Positions 28,150 to 40,799 of a DNA stretch of 64,000 bases are shown here, in pieces. Both the position numbers and the translations under genes were made by a program. The stretch is from positions 11,861,001-11,925,000 of the forward strand of contig NC_065874.1 in the NCBI RefSeq assembly GCF_933775445.1, given 5' to 3'. The notes under the pieces were generated by a model that saw only the letters and a list, made by a program, of their open reading frames with translations, ran no database searches and was not told where the DNA came from. How positions within the stretch are numbered: the first letter of the stretch is position 1; the number at the start of each line of letters is the position of its first letter. The stretch comes from Argentina anserina (lineage: Eukaryota; Streptophyta; Magnoliopsida; Rosales; Rosaceae).

Positions 28150-28612
28150 TCTATCTCAGCCTGCCTTTAGTCCTCGACTGTTTATTAGTCTCAAGTCCTG
28201 CATTATGTGGTTCAGATGGTTTGTGATGCAGTACTGACCAAGTCCATTGACAAATCCCACTATAACCAAACAAATTGATTCTGTACAGGACTTTCGAATG
28301 TTAGGTATCAAAGCTTCCAGTCCCTAGCTGTGAGATATAACCAAACAAATTGACCATGTACAGCACTTCCATTGGTTTGCTAGCTTCCAGTCTATCTCAG
28401 CCCTGCCTTTAGTCCTCGACTGTTTATTAGTCTCAAGTCCTGCATTATGTGGTTCAGATGGTTTGTGATGCAGTATTGACCAAGTCCATTGACAAATCCC
28501 ACTATAACCAAACAAATTGATTCTGTACAGGACTTTCGAATGTTAGGTATCAACGCTTCCAGTCCCTAGCTGTGAGATATAACCAAACAAATTGACCATG
28601 TACAAATTGACT
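28150..28612. repeat. 242-bp tandem duplication in the CRK promoter
   Basis: Two nearly identical copies (about 28150-28370 and 28391-28612) start near CTATCTCAGCC and run through TCCTCGACTG, TGTGGTTCAGATGG, CAAACAAATTGATTC and AACAAATTGACCATGTAC, with a period of about 242 bp. They lie 110-580 bp upstream of the CRK start codon. The duplicated unit carries WRKY-type TTGAC cores (for example at 28247, 28350, and their copies). Confidence 0.9.
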
Positions 28613-29106
28613 ATGTACATCTCGGTTGCCTATCCAAGAAAATTTTGCAGATAGCAGTGCCCAGTTCTACAATTTCATTTGAAATGAATTTCATGCATAT
28701 AGATGAGTGCCTTAGTGCTAGAAGCTAGTTTGGTGCATACATCTCCAAGCACTCGTATTGATCTAGTTTTCGGAATGGTAAATTGTATAAGGAGAAAAGG
28801 ATAATGTTAAGTTCTGTAAGATCACAGTTGCGTTTGAGATTAACTGTAAGGGGAAACGAAAGTCAAAATTTGAAATTACATAAAACCTTACAAAAAGAAA
28901 AGTCTCCTCCACTGAAAGATACTTTGGAGTTTGGACTGAGCTACCAGCCTACCATCAACATTATGAGTTCCGGGTCCATCCTTGCACACAGGATGTAAAG
29001 AACAGGAAAACTTAACTAAAAGATAGACTCCTTCACTTGCAAGCTCACGACGTAGAAAGCTTTAGTTCTCAACACTTCCTCTACCTCAGTTCCTGTTTTT
29101 ACTTCC
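28613..29106. other. Intergenic between CRK promoter and PPI1
   Basis: No gene. The left part is distal CRK promoter sequence; bases from about 28990 to 29106 are probably the 3' UTR of the minus-strand PPI1 gene. Confidence 0.5.
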
Positions 29107-30862
29107 TCACAGAAGATAGTAGTAACCGAGCGCTAGAAACACCAGAACTAACAAAACTGCAGGAGCAGCCCATACCCAATAATTAGTACTCTTCTTCCGC
29201 TTGAGCATGGCTTTTGGAAGTGAGTCTGGACCTCTTGGGCGACCCCTATTCCTGATAATTTTTTCCTTTTGCACCTTCTCCTTAGCAGGGACCGGAACTT
29301 CAACATTCTCGTTTACCTTTTCTGGTTCCGAAACTTCAGCAATTGGCTCTGTTGCCTCATCAGGATTGATTTCAGTTGCCGACGTAGCTTTCTTCTTTGC
29401 CTTCTTTTCACGCTCCTAAGTTCGAAATGTAAGTCAGTAACTCAGTAACAGACCACACCAAAAAAAAATTAAAAAAGAATAAAAAGAAAACAAATAAATA
29501 ACTACCTTAAGCTTCTTTTCAGCTTCTTTCTGCGCTCTAATTTCAGCTTTAGCTGCAGCTTTCTCTGCCTTTTTCTTCTTCCTTTCCATGGCCTGCTTAG
29601 CTTTAGCAATTTCCTCTTCTCGTTTCATCTCCTTCAGCTTTGCTTCATCAACTTTACTTTCTTTTGGTGTACTTTTCGGCTTCTCAAGCCCATAGATCTC
29701 TTCGTCATCGTCTACAGTAGACTTTGGAACCACTGGTTTACTTTTGGCTTCTTTCTGAACCTTCTGCACAGGCAAACTATCTAATGCAGCAGATTTACCA
29801 TCTTCCTTGACTTGTTTTGTATTAGCTTTTGTTGCAGACTCTACTACTAGGGGGGCCACCACTTCATGAACCACCAATGGCTTCTCATCTGGGTTTCTTA
29901 TGCGTCCATCCCTACTAAGTTGTCGACTATCAAGGGACGACAAAATTCTTTTCTCATAATCATCCCTAAAATCCTTTTTACTATTCCACTGAGACATAAA
30001 TTTCTCCACCTGCCAAACATGTCAAACCCTTAGAATAACCTACTACAATTAACAGTCAGTGAAGATTTATACTGAGTACTTGTTCAACAAACCTCTGCAT
30101 AACAAAGCTCTTCAAGCGCTTTAACATCATTCTTGATGGCCAAACCTCTTGCTTTGTTCAAGATATTACGGCTTAGGTAAAAGGAGGCATTCTGCAAATC
30201 AGTCGAAAATTAATTGTAAGAATGAGAATTACACTCAAAATAAAATATAGCCTTTCTTCCGCCCTTCATGTAAGAATGTTACCCTGAGAACAACTGATAG
30301 AAGAATAGGTTAACACAAACACATAACTAACATGTATCCAAACAAGATTCACTACAACAAACTCAATTATTATTGATAATGTATTTACACATGGTGCATA
30401 AATATAGGAAACCTTAGACATGACAGGAGAGAACTGAAAACATAGTCATAGCGTAATTAGAGGATCCTTCACACAGTTTTAGGGATTTTATATTGCACAA
30501 CTGTCCACATCAGAAGTTATATACCACCAGACCAAAGTTCTTCACTAATGTAAAGGAGTCTAAATCTTGGAGATGAGCCCACTGCCCATCCCAGTACAGG
30601 CTCCTTGAGTAAATGCTTATGTGCACCAATATGGTGCTACATGAGACCAGAGTGATTAAGGGGTTCAAATAGACACCAAAAGATACTTCCAAGTTCATTA
30701 GTTTATATTCAAGGTGAATCAATGAGAAGCTGAGTTGCAAGATGAGAAACTAGAAACCATTGCTTAAAGTAAGGATGAAAAATTGAACTAAAGCTTAAAC
30801 TAGAAAATGAATTGAAAAAAAAAACGAAAAAGAACAGCCCAAGAGTACAATAAATAAGGATG

Positions 30863-30908
<46 letters not shown>

Positions 30909-33209
30909 TGCAGAAAAATCATGTTCACTCACTTGTTGATCAAGCTGCTGCCTAAATGTATAAATGCTCTGTTGTGCTTCATCCCTCTTATCAGTTACGA
31001 TCTTCAGCTCATCCCGTATTGATGAAATTTGCTTATCTACAGCCTTGATTGCATCATCAAGTTGCTGAATTTTGGACCTAACTGCTTGTTGCTCTTTCTT
31101 AACTCCATCCAAATCATTACCTATAATCTACAATCAGATGATTATGAGAGTTATTAGGCATACTATATAAAGTAAGTCCTTAAAGAAATCACAAGATTGT
31201 TCAAATAGATGCAAATGTTAAAAGTCTACTTACTTTAACCTGGTCTTGAAGGGCCAATTTGTCTATATGAACCATTGATTCATGCAACTTGGCTCGTAGA
31301 AGAGCATTAGAAATGACTTCTCCACGTGTGTTTTCAAGTTGTTTGATCTCCTTAAGGATTTTCTTCTCCTCAGATAAAGGAATGCTCTCATGTTGTATGA
31401 CATACTGCAAGCCTTTGATCTGTTCCAGCACAGTCTAATATTAGAGACTAATATATTGTACAAGGCAAGTAGTTATTCACAAGTGAACAATTACCAGATG
31501 AATTTGGAGATAAAAAAAGCTTTGTAATAAAACATACCCGAGCATCAAGCTCTTCCTCAGATGAACACAAACCACTATTGCGATTAGCATGATCAGCAGT
31601 GCGGAGCTTTTTAAGATCCTTCTGTAAAGGCTCAATCTCCTTAAACTTCTCATCAGCAATTTTTCTAATTTGCTGATTGTCAGATCTCAGAGCCTTGATC
31701 TGCTCTATTAACTCAGATCTCTCAGACTGAAGGAAGGAGATAGAAAGAGAGCAGTGAATTAGAAGTTTGCTCTTCTTGATTCTCAGACAATAATACTCGG
31801 TTTGATGTGAACTTATAAAACCAAACAATGATATAAAGGCAAACTTCATCGTACCCATAAACATCAAATATTGTCTTCTTTTATTTCATTGCATAAATTT
31901 TCATTGTCAGTAATAATATTCATTATCATGATGGCAATCAATTTCCAGAACAATAATCAAAAACTATTATCAGCAAGAACATGCTGTGAAGGTGTAACAT
32001 TGTAAGCTATCCCTGCTTTACTAAAACATTGTGTAAGCCATTTAATTTACAAAAAATAAAAATCAAACTCCTTGGCACAAATTTACTGATGTATAATATC
32101 ACTCAAACACACACACACACACACGCATTCTTCACCGAGTGATCTTTCCACAGTTGATGATCAAGTTCCTATTCCTGAAATTCGTACTTAGCTAACCACG
32201 TGTCTATTACTTTGACAACCTGTTTACTCATGTGTTGAAGAACTTACAACTGCAGTGTCAGTAACTTACCAAAAAGCCAGTTATGACTTATGAGGACCAA
32301 TTGTTGAAACAAGAAAGTATCCTCTATATGTTTTTAATTAGCTAGGTAGCTAGATCTAAAAGCTTCCACAACTTTTCCTATCAACTTGTTAATCATCTTT
32401 GGTTTCGTCTCTCTTGGGGTTCATAGATGGTCTTCCATTTGAAAAAAAAAACTGATTCAACTTGTGATTATGCATGAGATAACACTGTTTGAATCCTTCT
32501 TTTTTACTAAACTTTCAAATATTAGTGTAGATTATTAGCAAGAAGTAGTAAACATAGGCTTAGCATAGAAATGAATTCCTGCAAAATTATCATATTCCAG
32601 TAGCAATGGTCAGATTATTATTAGCATAAAGTGGTATATATAGGATTAGCATAGCAGTGTATCTTTGATAGTTCCTGCAAAATTATCATATATCTGTAAC
32701 AGAAGATCAGAGCCTCTGTTTCAATTTATTAATGCCATATATCCACATATAATACTGTAAGGAATCAATGATGTAAAAACAAACAAAATGAGTTGCGTTC
32801 AAAACTGCACTCTCATTAATAAGAGCAATGGACTTATACTCACCCTCTTTGCATTCAGTGCTTCCAGAACTCGAGATCGAGCCTGATTCTTCTTCTGAAC
32901 TTCTACATTAGCCTGCTCAATTTTGGCTTTTAACTTAGGATCATCATATGTCCGGTGCCTGACAAAATAGAAAGTATGAACCTGCTTAGCGGCAGGCCAC
33001 TCTTCAACTGCATCTTTAGGGAAGTTTGACACTGCAACCCCATTCCCTTCCTTTTTGACCATTTCATCGACATGTGATCCAAATTTTATAGGCTCCTTAT
33101 GGCCCGACCCCTCTTCCAGTTTCCCATTTTCCTTGGTGGAATTCTCTCCTTCACTAACAGTACCCACTGGTCCTTGGACCTGCTCAAATCCCAAATCTTC
33201 AACCCCCAT
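29107..33209 (-). CDS. PPI1: Proton pump interactor 1-like protein
   Basis: Seven coding exons (33209-32844, 31726-31538, 31419-31234, 31127-30933, 30191-30093, 30009-29506, 29415-29107), all phase 0 and GT-AG, give 615 residues; the Arabidopsis PPI1 family is about this size. It starts MGVEDLGFEQ like the family. EEWPAAKQVHTFYFVRHRTYDDP is the conserved N-terminal block known to bind the autoinhibitory tail of the plasma-membrane H+-ATPase. The middle is long coiled coil (exons 2-5), followed by the conserved RILSSLDSRQLSRDGRIRNP, a Lys/Glu/Ala-rich segment, and a C-terminal membrane anchor (YWVWAAPAVLLVLVFLAL) ending GYYYLL. The anchor places it on ER or plasma membrane. A non-coding leader exon probably joins at the acceptor near 33247. 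Introns hold an (AG)n tract. It looks intact. Confidence 0.95.
30868..30907. repeat. (AG)n microsatellite in a PPI1 intron
   Basis: About twenty AG dinucleotides just inside intron 4 of PPI1. Read on the coding strand it is a CT-rich tract after the donor site. Confidence 0.95.
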
Positions 33210-36200
33210 GTCTTCCCCCAACGAACAGCCTTACAGACCAAAGTCCTGATGAGACAAATGGTCAAATGATTTACGTCAAGGTAAACAATGAAAATGATAC
33301 TGTACATAGAGCAGTCCAAATCAAGCTTATTCCAACAGGGACTCTAATTAAGGATCACAGGTTTAATCTAGAAATGCCATTTGAATTGATCATAAATCTA
33401 CACCAAGAAAAGAAGAAAACACATAAATCAGAAACTCATAAAATTGATCACTGAGAACGAAAGACTAAAACTATGGATTAAAACCCAACAGCTACCTGCA
33501 ATTTAGAGCTGTAAACACTTCATAGATCATTCAAACACCAAAACAAGATCGACCCAGATTGCAAAATTCAAGAACAGATACATAACTAGAGCTAATTCAC
33601 ACCATTTGACCAACTCAAACATCCACACAGACATCTAAATCCGACAATCTTTCACCAAAGATCACATTACCATTCAACAATCCAGTCAAACAAACCCAGC
33701 CAAACTCCAAAGATTTGATCTTTGACACAATCAAATCATCAAAAAACGATCTTGATCAACCCACCAACCAAAACAACATCCAAAAGTGAAAACTGAAACA
33801 ACAATGGTGAAACAAGTGGATTATTACCAGGAACAGAAACAGACTGCAGCAGTAAAAGAGAGAATGAACCCTCAGAGACAAAGGATATCCCTTTTTGTAC
33901 CAAAAGAAGAAGAAAAAGGGCCCCAAATCCGAGTTTCGCAAAACCCAGAATTATGGTCGAGATCTGTTTTCCTTTTATTTATATAGCAAACGCAAATAAT
34001 ATAAAATATATATATATAATTCCTTTCTCTCAAAAACAGAGAGACCCTTCCTACCCTGTTTCAAAGTCTCTCTTTTTTTCTTCTTCTTCTTCTTCTTCTT
34101 GTTTGCTGTTCCTATTTCCAAGAGATAGAGAGAAATGAGTGACCGGCTAAATTTACTATGTGGGTTTTTATTTAGAGGGACTGAGATGGAGACATTTCAG
34201 GTGAAGCAGAAGAAGTTTGGTTCGGTTTCTACATTCAGTAAAGATTCTTGGACTGTTTGTATGACGTTTCTATTGCCCCCGACGGTTATAAAAGCTTGCT
34301 CTGATAAATGGAAATGAATATTGGTTTCTCTTTCTTTGTTTTTCTCTTTTTCCATGATGAAAATATTAATCGGGTGATTTTGCTTTTCTGATATTTAAGG
34401 GTCATGGATTTGATTCTGTTTTAAGGATTAAGATAGAGATGCTTCTTTTTTTATAGATTCATGACACGTTAACTAACTTTGAATGAAATTGATAATAAAA
34501 GAATTAAATACGTAATGAGTAAATTTCATTATTCACTAATACATGAAAAAATTGAAATTAATATGGGTCTCACCTTTTAATCATGAATCGATTCGTGACA
34601 AACCCATTAACTTGATACCAAGGGGGGAGGTGAGTATAATATCAAAATTTGGATATCAATTTTTCTTACCAAAACTACTCTCATTTAATTTCAATATCTC
34701 ATAATTGTCCAACTCTATATATATGTTATTGTTAAGACTTAAAAGCAAACAACATAAATATTCCATGAGACTCAAAGTTAGTGACAATATTTTCTAGTAA
34801 AAATTAGAGAAGATTTATATATATATATATATTATATGATATATATATGTGACATGTAGTTGATACCATGAGATTATGAAAAGCACTAGCTAGCAAAATG
34901 TATCAAAAGGAAAGTAAATAACAATATGAATAAAGTCGTATGTTCAATCAGGATCGAAAGGTATAAGTTCTTACGATATGGTAAGTTAAAGAAATGTGTT
35001 TCATTTATATATGGATATTTTAGTAATTAAATTGGTTTTAGTTCTGATTTCTTACGGTAAATAAACAACATAAATCATAATTCATTATGTTTCTGATTTG
35101 ATTCCATATTGTAAGTAAACAACTCAATGGAATTGAAATCTCCATATACAATTTTATTTCATCTCTCATTCATGAAAAGTTTCATTTAAAGTTAGTAAAT
35201 GTGCCCACAAGTCAAATGTAGGATTAGGATATCACCATTTTTTGGAGTATAAGATACTAAGTTTCATAGTAGGCTACATTTATTCTTACAGGGCATGACA
35301 ACTTTCCATGTGGATAGAAAATCTGTATCTTTACGAGTTAATAAATATGTGACATGTTTCGTTAAATTTGTGCCATCACTATTTTGTAATACATTATTAT
35401 TGGATGTCATATATTAAGTTAAACTGATTTTATCTTTCGAAATGATGATATTGTTGAAGGTATAGTATTGGAATTATCATAAAGATTGAACTTGCGATTT
35501 GTATTAAAGTTTGAAAATGCAAGATATTGGTTTGTTTTATTGAAAAAGATTTTGTCTTGGAGCCGGCCCGATTTCGCCATATTGATCATAACCACCATGT
35601 AGTTGAGTGATAATTCAATGGCTTAACCTTGCATGTTTTATATGTGAGATTAAGATATGAAATGTGAGGGTAGTAAATGAGTGCGGTTGCTAGTATTCTA
35701 GGAGCTAATGGAACACTATCGTTTCATTTAAGAATACTCGATTTTTTCAAATTATTGTGTGTGTATTTTAAACTCTACTTGTAATGAAAAGTACAAGGAC
35801 AAAAATGTGCTTAAATGATTTGATTTCAAGTCCGTTAAAAACAGCAAATATTGTGTATTTTAAACACATGTTGCTAATTGGAGTGGATTAGATGAGATTT
35901 GGTATGAGAATATCGAAGCATACGTGTTGGATATCCAAGTTTTTACTTTAATTAGGCCCCTTCTCTAATTAGGAGACTAGGAATTTGGTACCATTTCTGC
36001 TCGCAGTACTAACTTTGTACTGCCTTTTTTTTTCAAAGAAAAAAGAAAGAAAGAAGGGGTTCGATTTAGGCTCCTTTAAGATACCAAAGTTTGGGAGCCA
36101 AACACGATGTCAATTTTTACCCCACAGTGGTGAATTTCGATACGCACAACGAAGACACCAAAACGACGTAGCATTGAGAGGCTCGTGAGCATCTGTGGCG

Positions 36201-36597
36201 TGACTGCGTGAGCGAAGAGTCCAGGCAGTTACGGGTTTAAGGCTACGTTTGGTGTTCTGTAATGTACTGTCAACGACGACTTATAAAACACGTGTTTTAG
36301 GACGCGCTTTAGTCTCGCCACGTTTGGTCGACGTTCACGAGAAAACAAAGAAGCGAATCTAAGAAATCAGATGTGGATGGAGTTGAAACTACGGAACTGC
36401 CCCTGCCTTCTTCAATGCTTACTTCAGAGATCTACCAGATCTACACGTGTGTAGGTGTGGAAGTCTGACTTTTGGGCTTTAATGGTTTTATTGCTGTTTT
36501 GGGGTAAGAGATCATCAATGGGATTCAGTTTTTTGTTGGGGCAAAATCGGAAAATGGGGGTTAAGGGTCACATTCGGGGTGTAGGGCAGGACACATA
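33210..36597. other. PPI1 leader and promoter, then long intergenic stretch
   Basis: Bases 33210 to about 33990 are the likely 5' UTR of PPI1, with a probable leader intron (acceptor near 33247, donor near 33496). (TTC)n is at 34079-34101 and (TA)n near 34005-34017 and 34800-34850. The rest, to 36597, is AT-rich with no gene or recognisable element; the short ORFs near 34135 and 35985 have no family features. Confidence 0.5.
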
Positions 36598-37620
36598 GGG
36601 CACGTTTGGTACAAGGGACTATGGTAGTTAGGCTTAATTTCTACCCGTGTCCAGCTCTCCTCAAACCAAGCTTATTCTACAATAAGCCAAACCCATGTTT
36701 GGGAGCAACTTGACTATGATAACCATTAACACCACTCTAGAAACAAAACCCATAAAGAAAGAGGAGTTGATGCTGATGAAACACAATTATGGGAAAGGAA
36801 AAAGGGAAGAAATACACGAACCCAAAAACAAAAAGGAGTCGGATACAATTTTATTGAATCATAGAATCATATTGGCTCAATCTTCTACAAATTTGCTCGA
36901 CCAGTCCACATACCCATTAATCCCTATTCATCGTCCTTCTCTCCTCTTCTTCTGCATCAGTTTTTCTTGCTCACAACCAATTTCTCCCAAATTCCATTCA
37001 ACTTGAACAGAATCCAAATTTCTAGAATTATGAACATAATCCAATTTTTTTTTTGTAAACTCGATCGATCGATCAACAATTCCATCTAAACTCCTTTAAT
37101 CACCCAAACCCAGAACTTTCAAACACCAAACCAAACACCCACCGTGAAATTGATCAAAAACTCATAGCCCCAAATCAGCTTTGCTCATGTTGAGCACGCT
37201 GCGACAGCGACACTGAAATCCCGTCGGCGGCAGCGTGGCTTGATAGGGCGGCGGTGATGGACTTGATGGGTGACGGTGAGAGATTTGATGGGCAGTGGTG
37301 ATGGGAGAAAATGAGAAGAAAGAGAGAAAGAAGAAGAAGAGTTTGCGTCAGACGGAGGTGCGAAGTCGCTGGGTTCGTGGGTCGGCGAAGCTGCAGTCGA
37401 CTCGGTGACGAAAGTCGAAGTCTCGAAAGGAAGCGAGAGGAGGCGAGGGCTTCTACAGTCCCCCCAAAATCGGCGCCTCTCCATAGTCCCGGAAATTAGA
37501 GAAGCGGGGACTAGCTAGTCTCATTTAACCTAATCCCGTGTTTTCCCAAACATGGGTTTCAGACTAACTTTTTGGACTATGGAGTCCAATCCCAGCTAAT
37601 CCCCCGTAACAAACGTGCCC
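36598..37620. mobile_element. PIF/Harbinger-like non-autonomous transposon
   Basis: The ends are GGGCACGTTTGGTA and its inverse AACAAACGTGCCC. The similarity continues inward imperfectly for about 100 bp: AAACCCATGTTTGGGA occurs near both ends (about 36688 and, inverted, 37540). Flanks are ATA on both sides (36595-36597, 37621-37623), a 3-bp duplication. GGGC...GTTTG ends and a 3-bp duplication fit PIF/Harbinger (Tourist) elements, though the usual target is TTA/TAA. The 1,023-bp interior has purine-rich, GC-rich sequence near 37190-37490 that may be a captured gene piece; no transposase is seen. Confidence 0.78.
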
Positions 37621-38892
37621 ATAGAGGCATTGGCTTCACTAATGTCCTTATTGCTATTTTTGGTTATTTTCTCTGAAGATTCTGGGTTCATAATGCAAGA
37701 CAAGGATGAGTTAAATTAAATCAGAAAAATATAAAGGTAAGGAAGTGACAAACAATCAAGAAAAATAATTTGAAAATAAGTAATTCGCGCGTTTTAAGGC
37801 AACTAGCTGCTGAAATATTTAAGAAGATGATTTTTTGGACTTTTCGGGTTGCTCGTACGAAATTACAGATTTTAATTTGTGAATCAGATTTCAGCAGATC
37901 TTGGCCAAATGTCTATTTGAGACGCATAATACGTTTCTGGAATGGGAACGACGAGATCTACAAGACTCACTTTAGTGAGTCCCATCAAATTTAAGCCAAA
38001 TAATTACGTTTCACTGTTCCGATTCGGCTTTTAGTATTTTAGGCTAGTTTTATTTTTCTTTTAAAACTCTATTATTTAGGTTTCTTTATTTCCTTTTTAA
38101 TTTGAATTCTTTAGGTTTCAATGTTAGTTATGACTTTGATTTTGTTTAGGTTATTGATGCATATATAAGCATCATCTTTCTTTGTATTGAGATATCTTTC
38201 ATATTATAAAACTTTTGAATTATCTCAATATTCCTGGTGGATTCCAGAACTTCTCGTGGATTCGAGAAACCCTAGTCTTGTGGATTCAGGACTGCCGTTA
38301 GTGAATTCTAACGGATTAATTTCGTTGCATTAGTTCATGTTCTCAAGGTTTACACTACTGGATTTTGTTAAGTACAATCGAGAACTAATTTAATCATATC
38401 ACTAATATGATGGACTCCTCTTGATGTTATTTCAGATTTCTGAATGCCCAAAATTACAATCGAGAACTTCTTGACAAGTGTTTCTTGATTTAGAAATCTT
38501 CGTGTTACTTTCAATTGCTTCTAAAACTAGTCAATATTATACAAGAGTAAAGTTTGCTCAGTTCTGAAGGCAACCAGCACTGTATTTACATCAGAGGGTA
38601 AAAACAGAATAAGTGAAGTTGTCTACCATCAATAACTAGTTCACTTGCTCTTATCGTCACATTATTTTTACCATCAGTGACTAAACCCAAGTGAACTTGT
38701 TTCTCTTGCATTTTCCTTCTTTGTTCTCTGTTTGAACTTGTTTTATGGCCCAAGTAACAGGAGGCCTAAATTCTCAAGTTGATGCTAAAGGCTATAACAA
38801 TAATAGTCAGGCCGAAGAATAGATATGCTACAATAGGTTAGGGCTGAAAAGTGGGCAAATTGATTCAATTCCATGTCATAAGTGAGTGGGAT
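37621..38892. other. Intergenic, nothing recognised
   Basis: AT-rich. There is a short palindromic phrase set around 38240-38290 (CTTGTGGATTC, CTCGTGGATTC repeats), but no ORF, RNA gene or bounded element that I can support. Confidence 0.45.
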
Positions 38893-40791
38893 CAAGGTTC
38901 AAATATCGGTATCGGGGGATATATCGTTTTTTTGAAAAAGGGAGATATCAGAGATATCGGAGATATATCGGGGATATTGGAAAAAAATATCGTTCATCTT
39001 TCAAAATTATATATTTCTTATTGAATTACATACAAACAAAATACAATTATTAATTTTATCTAGTACCCAAAAGAAGCTCTAGGTGCTTGAAAAGATGCAC
39101 GTTGGTCAACAAAACTACAATACTTTGCCTAAGACATACGAGCCATATAGTACGAATTGTAATGGTTAACATGATAGTCATATATCTCTTTTGAGCTACT
39201 AACAGTTTCTCCGAGAATGGGATAATAAAGATGAACCAAACTCGATAATTGATCATAAACGTCTCCGAACTGACCATAATTGTAAATAGGATGACCAGGT
39301 TGATAGTTGACTTCATGTGATTCGTTTGACATCCCACTGTGTTATGTGCCTAAACTGATATAATCAAAAACTTAAGGCAACTGAACTAACATCAGATGGA
39401 ATATTTTGATCATCAATGACTCCTCTTATCCTCCTCATGCACCTATTTTTCTGTTGCGCACCAGGACCGCCTGCTCTAGATCCATGATTCTCATCTTGGG
39501 TAGCATAATCAAAATTACTTTCACAAGTAAACTGCTCAAATTCTCCACCTACATAAAATTGTTCATTTTCAAACCTTGTATCTCCACCACCTTGTCGACT
39601 TCCACCACTACCATCACCAATACCACCACCACCACCACCATCATCATCATTATCTGAACTATCCGGAGTTGCTACACCGCCCCACACACTAGCATTATCA
39701 GAATCATCTCTCGAGTCTCCAACTTTATCAGATAATACCTTGTTTACATCAATTCTAAAATCAGTTGCCTTTTCTACGACATGTGGAGGAGGGTAGTCAT
39801 TTTCATTATCAAGGTGTGCATGCATAATCCAATCATGAAGAGGATCAATGTCATAATGAAGTGGTTCACTAGCAACATGAAGTAGATCAATATCGTTGTT
39901 TTCATTGATCACATTATCTTTTGCTCGTTTATCCCGTAGTCGTAACTTCATGTTATAGTAGTAGTATACGAGTTTTTCCAACTTCTGATATGCAAGACGG
40001 TTCCTTTACTTTGTATGAATAAGAGCAAAAGTACTCCACTTTCTTTCACAAACAGAAGAGGAAGCCATTTGTGCTAAAATACGCATGTCAAATTTCAGTA
40101 TTATCATCCTTCCATGATGGGTTCACGGGTTGCTAACAATCTATGAAGGTATGAGGGAACTTCTATGAGACAAAGACTACAATGTGACTCATGTTTTTTT
40201 TACTTTTCCCAATAGTGCGTCAAGGAGATAAAGATTACTACTCTTTCTATATTCCTCGAGGAGAACACTTGTTACTAAAATTCTTGATATTCTCTTATGA
40301 CCTTTATGAGAGTGTGAGACTACGTTATAACCCTTTATTTTGGATTCCCTCATGGTCAAGGAGAGCACTGGTCACTGATATGGCTTGCATTTTAAGAGTT
40401 AAGACTTGAACTTTCACTGCTCATCTTGATATCTTTTACGAAAAAATAAAATAAGCCGATTGAAGGACTACTCTTCTAGTCTTATTTTTTATATCACTCG
40501 AGGCTTGAGGTGATTAATTAATCAAAAACTCCAGGTCAAGGAGAGCCCGAGACATCCTCAAATTGAGATAAATTTTTTTAAGTGAAAATTTTCAAATATT
40601 TCTCTAAAATATCGAAGATATATTGGATATATCGTAAATATCAGAGAAATATTGCAGATATTTTATGTTATCAGAGAAATATCGCAGATACGGGAAAAAA
40701 ATAAGATATTTACCCCTAAGATATATCGTTTTTTTGAAAAAGGGAGATATCGGAGGATATATCGGAAATATCGGGGAGATTTTGTTCCTTG
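38893..40791 (-). mobile_element. Decayed hAT transposon with 8-bp target duplication
   Basis: The ends are CAAGGTTCAAAATATC-like on the left (38893) and TTTTGTTCCTTG on the right (40791), an imperfect inverted repeat. Perfect AGTGGGAT copies flank it (38885-38892 and 40792-40799), as expected for hAT. Subterminal regions on both sides are full of ATATCGG-type repeats (38905-38995 and 40600-40780). The inside carries a remnant of the transposase C-terminus on the minus strand. Length 1,899 bp: an internally deleted derivative. Confidence 0.88.
39364..40085 (-). pseudogene. hAT transposase C-terminal (dimerisation) fragment
   Basis: On the minus strand from about 40085 the sequence reads VCERKWSTFALIHTK, a stop, then RNRLAYQKLEKLVY and YYNMKLRLR. 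This is the conserved end of the hAT dimerisation domain (CERxWSTFxxIHTKxRNRL). An acidic, Gly/Asp-rich tail follows with a DDDGGGGG run, ending at the stop near 39364. The N-terminal DNA-binding and catalytic parts are missing and one stop interrupts the motif. Confidence 0.85.
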
Positions 40792-40799
40792 AGTGGGAT

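Noticed and set aside
33953..36188. Short ORFs at 33953, 34135 and 35985
   Set aside because: Each is about 60 codons, in AT-rich or TTC/AAG-repeat DNA, with no start context, signal or family feature.
36695..37499. ORFs of 60-100 codons inside the PIF-like element
   Set aside because: Low-complexity Ser/Arg-rich readings on both strands without a family match; left as possible cargo only.
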